DNA of 6,804 bases from Bacilli bacterium (GTDB lineage Bacteria; Bacillota_I; Bacilli_A; ML615J-28; CAG-698), in NCBI GenBank assembly GCA_016282055.1, contig JAEEJT010000172.1, positions 1 through 6,804 of the forward strand, written 5' to 3'. A program made the translations under genes and the position numbers. The notes beneath the pieces were generated by a model, which saw only the letters and a program-made list of their open reading frames with translations, was not told the DNA's origin and did no database searches. This document shows positions 5,999 through 6,804 of this stretch, piece after piece. Position 1 is the first letter of the stretch, and each line of letters opens with the position of its first letter.

Positions 5999-6653
5999 TG
6001 CAATAATTTTATTAGGTGGATCATCGACAAGATTTTCAAATGATATCAATAAAGTATATCTTCTAATAAATGATAAACCAGTCTTTCTTTATTCAGTTGA
6101 TGTATTCTTAAATGATAATGATTGCGATGAAATAATTATTGTTTATAATGAAAAAGATAAAGATATTATTAATAAATATAATTTTGATAAAAAAATAAAA
6201 TTAGTCGCTGGGGGAAGTGAACGCTATTTAAGTGTCTTAAATGGTCTAAACGTCGTTAAAAATAAATATGTTCTTGTCCATGATGGTGCTCGTCCATACA
6301 TTAATTTAGATTTAATTAACCGCGTAAAAGATGGTTTATTGAAATCAAAAAGTGTATCATTAGGTGTAAAAGTTAGTGATACTATCAAGAAAAAAACACT
6401 TGATGCTATAGAAACAATCGACCGTGATGATTTGTATTATATGCAGACACCACAAGGTAGTGAAACTAGTGCTTTAAAAAATGTTTTAATCAAAATTAAA
6501 AAAGAAGATAAAATAACTGATGATTTGATGGCATTTGAAAAATATTCAGATATCACCCCACTAATCGTAGAGGGTGATAAAAAGAATATCAAAATTACAA
6601 CTATTGATGATTTTGAATATATGAAATATCTTTTGGAGAATAAGAATGTATAG
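5982..6653 (+). CDS. ispD: IspD, 2-C-methyl-D-erythritol 4-phosphate cytidylyltransferase
   Basis: Transfers CMP from CTP to MEP, giving CDP-methylerythritol, the third step of the MEP isoprenoid pathway in the cytoplasm. Length (223) and motifs fit single-domain IspD. Counting from 5982: the nucleotide loop LLGGSSTRF (10-18) with R17, K24 in INKVY, the GGSERYLSVLNGL block (77-89), HDGARPY (100-106), SDTIK (132-136), R148 in IDRDDL, QTPQ (155-158), TDD (179-181) and NIKITT (202-207) with K204. R17, K24, R148 and K204 correspond to the conserved basic residues of the E. coli active site. The usual AAGxGxR is altered to LGGSSTR. Three ATG codons in a row (5982, 5985, 5988) are possible starts; the family N-terminus MKYSAII favours 5988, and only the start is uncertain. 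There is no Shine-Dalgarno site upstream, and the start lies inside the previous gene (overlap 11-17 bases), implying translational coupling. Confidence 0.95.
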   Translation: MMMKYSAIILLGGSSTRFSNDINKVYLLINDKPVFLYSVDVFLNDNDCDEIIIVYNEKDKDIINKYNFDKKIKLVAGGSERYLSVLNGLNVVKNKYVLVHDGARPYINLDLINRVKDGLLKSKSVSLGVKVSDTIKKKTLDAIETIDRDDLYYMQTPQGSETSALKNVLIKIKKEDKITDDLMAFEKYSDITPLIVEGDKKNIKITTIDDFEYMKYLLENKNV

Positions 6654-6804
6654 AATTGGTAATGCAAGTGATATTCATAAATTAGTGCCTAATAGAAAAT
6701 TATTTTTAGGCACAATAGAAATTCCTTTTGAAAAAGGTTTGCATGGACATTCGGATGGTGATTGTCTAGTTCATGCAATCGTTAATGCATTAATTGGCGC
6801 AATG
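6646..6804 (+). CDS. ispF: IspF, 2-C-methyl-D-erythritol 2,4-cyclodiphosphate synthase, N-terminal 53 residues
   Basis: Converts CDP-methylerythritol 2-phosphate to the cyclic diphosphate MEcPP with release of CMP, two steps after IspD. The frame runs to the window edge, so the C-terminal two thirds are missing. The fragment starts MYRIGNASDIHKL, matching the family opening RIGxGxDxH; D9 and H11 are two of the metal ligands, and H43 in LVHAI is the third. FEKGLHGHSDGD (28-39) is the hallmark segment. The Asp usual in 'DALLGA' is N47 here. The ATG at 6646 lies within the last codons of ispD (8-base overlap) and has GGAG at 6635-6638, 7 bases upstream, inside ispD. The two genes are adjacent but not fused, unlike the bifunctional IspDF of some Proteobacteria. 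Confidence 0.95.
   Translation, partial: MYRIGNASDIHKLVPNRKLFLGTIEIPFEKGLHGHSDGDCLVHAIVNALIGAM

Noticed and set aside
6437..6667. Minus-strand open frame opposite the end of ispD
   Set aside because: Both plus-strand genes here are secure by conserved motifs; the frame is a by-product of AT-rich sequence.

Overview
The window is strongly A+T-rich, densely packed and entirely plus-strand. It reads as a chromosomal segment of a low-GC Bacillota. The mix of c-di-AMP synthase, MEP-pathway genes, Lys/Asn/Ile-rich proteins and sigma-A type promoters would suit an Erysipelotrichia-like or RF39/Mollicutes-like gut lineage. That placement is inference from style, not from a marker gene. All eight tryptophans in the readable proteins are TGG, which favours the standard bacterial code over the Mycoplasma code. 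No gene in the window ends in TGA.

Layout: (1) 3-1889, the C-terminal part of a large protein that enters from the left. It can be aligned by eye to the second half of a DUF4011-type superfamily 1 helicase, but key residues of motifs III, IV and VI and of the C-terminal nuclease-like domain are replaced. (2) 1892-2695, the membrane diadenylate cyclase cdaA, 2 bp downstream with its Shine-Dalgarno site inside the previous gene. (3) 2739-2767, a near-perfect sigma-A promoter driving 2793-4352, a 519-residue protein with six membrane helices, a long acidic repetitive linker, a YjbR/MmcQ-like domain and an Ala/Lys/Glu tail, closed by an intrinsic terminator at 4364-4390. (4) A second extended -10 promoter at 4407-4435 driving 4460-5998, a membrane protein with two PAS-like regions and a degenerate GGDEF domain. 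Overlapping it by up to 17 bases is ispD, which overlaps the start of ispF by 8 bases; ispF runs off the right edge.

There are thus three apparent transcription units. The first makes the second messenger c-di-AMP and an apparently inactivated helicase-like partner. The second makes an abundant-looking membrane protein of unknown role. The third joins a membrane sensor-like protein to two enzymes of isoprenoid precursor synthesis (IspD makes CDP-methylerythritol, IspF cyclises the phosphorylated product). No mobile element, tRNA, rRNA, CRISPR array or riboswitch is visible. The points most worth a second look are the intact but catalytically eroded helicase-like protein beside cdaA, the DGG variant of the cyclase DGA motif, the membrane-anchored YjbR-like protein, and the TM-PAS-PAS-degenerate GGDEF protein translationally coupled to ispD.
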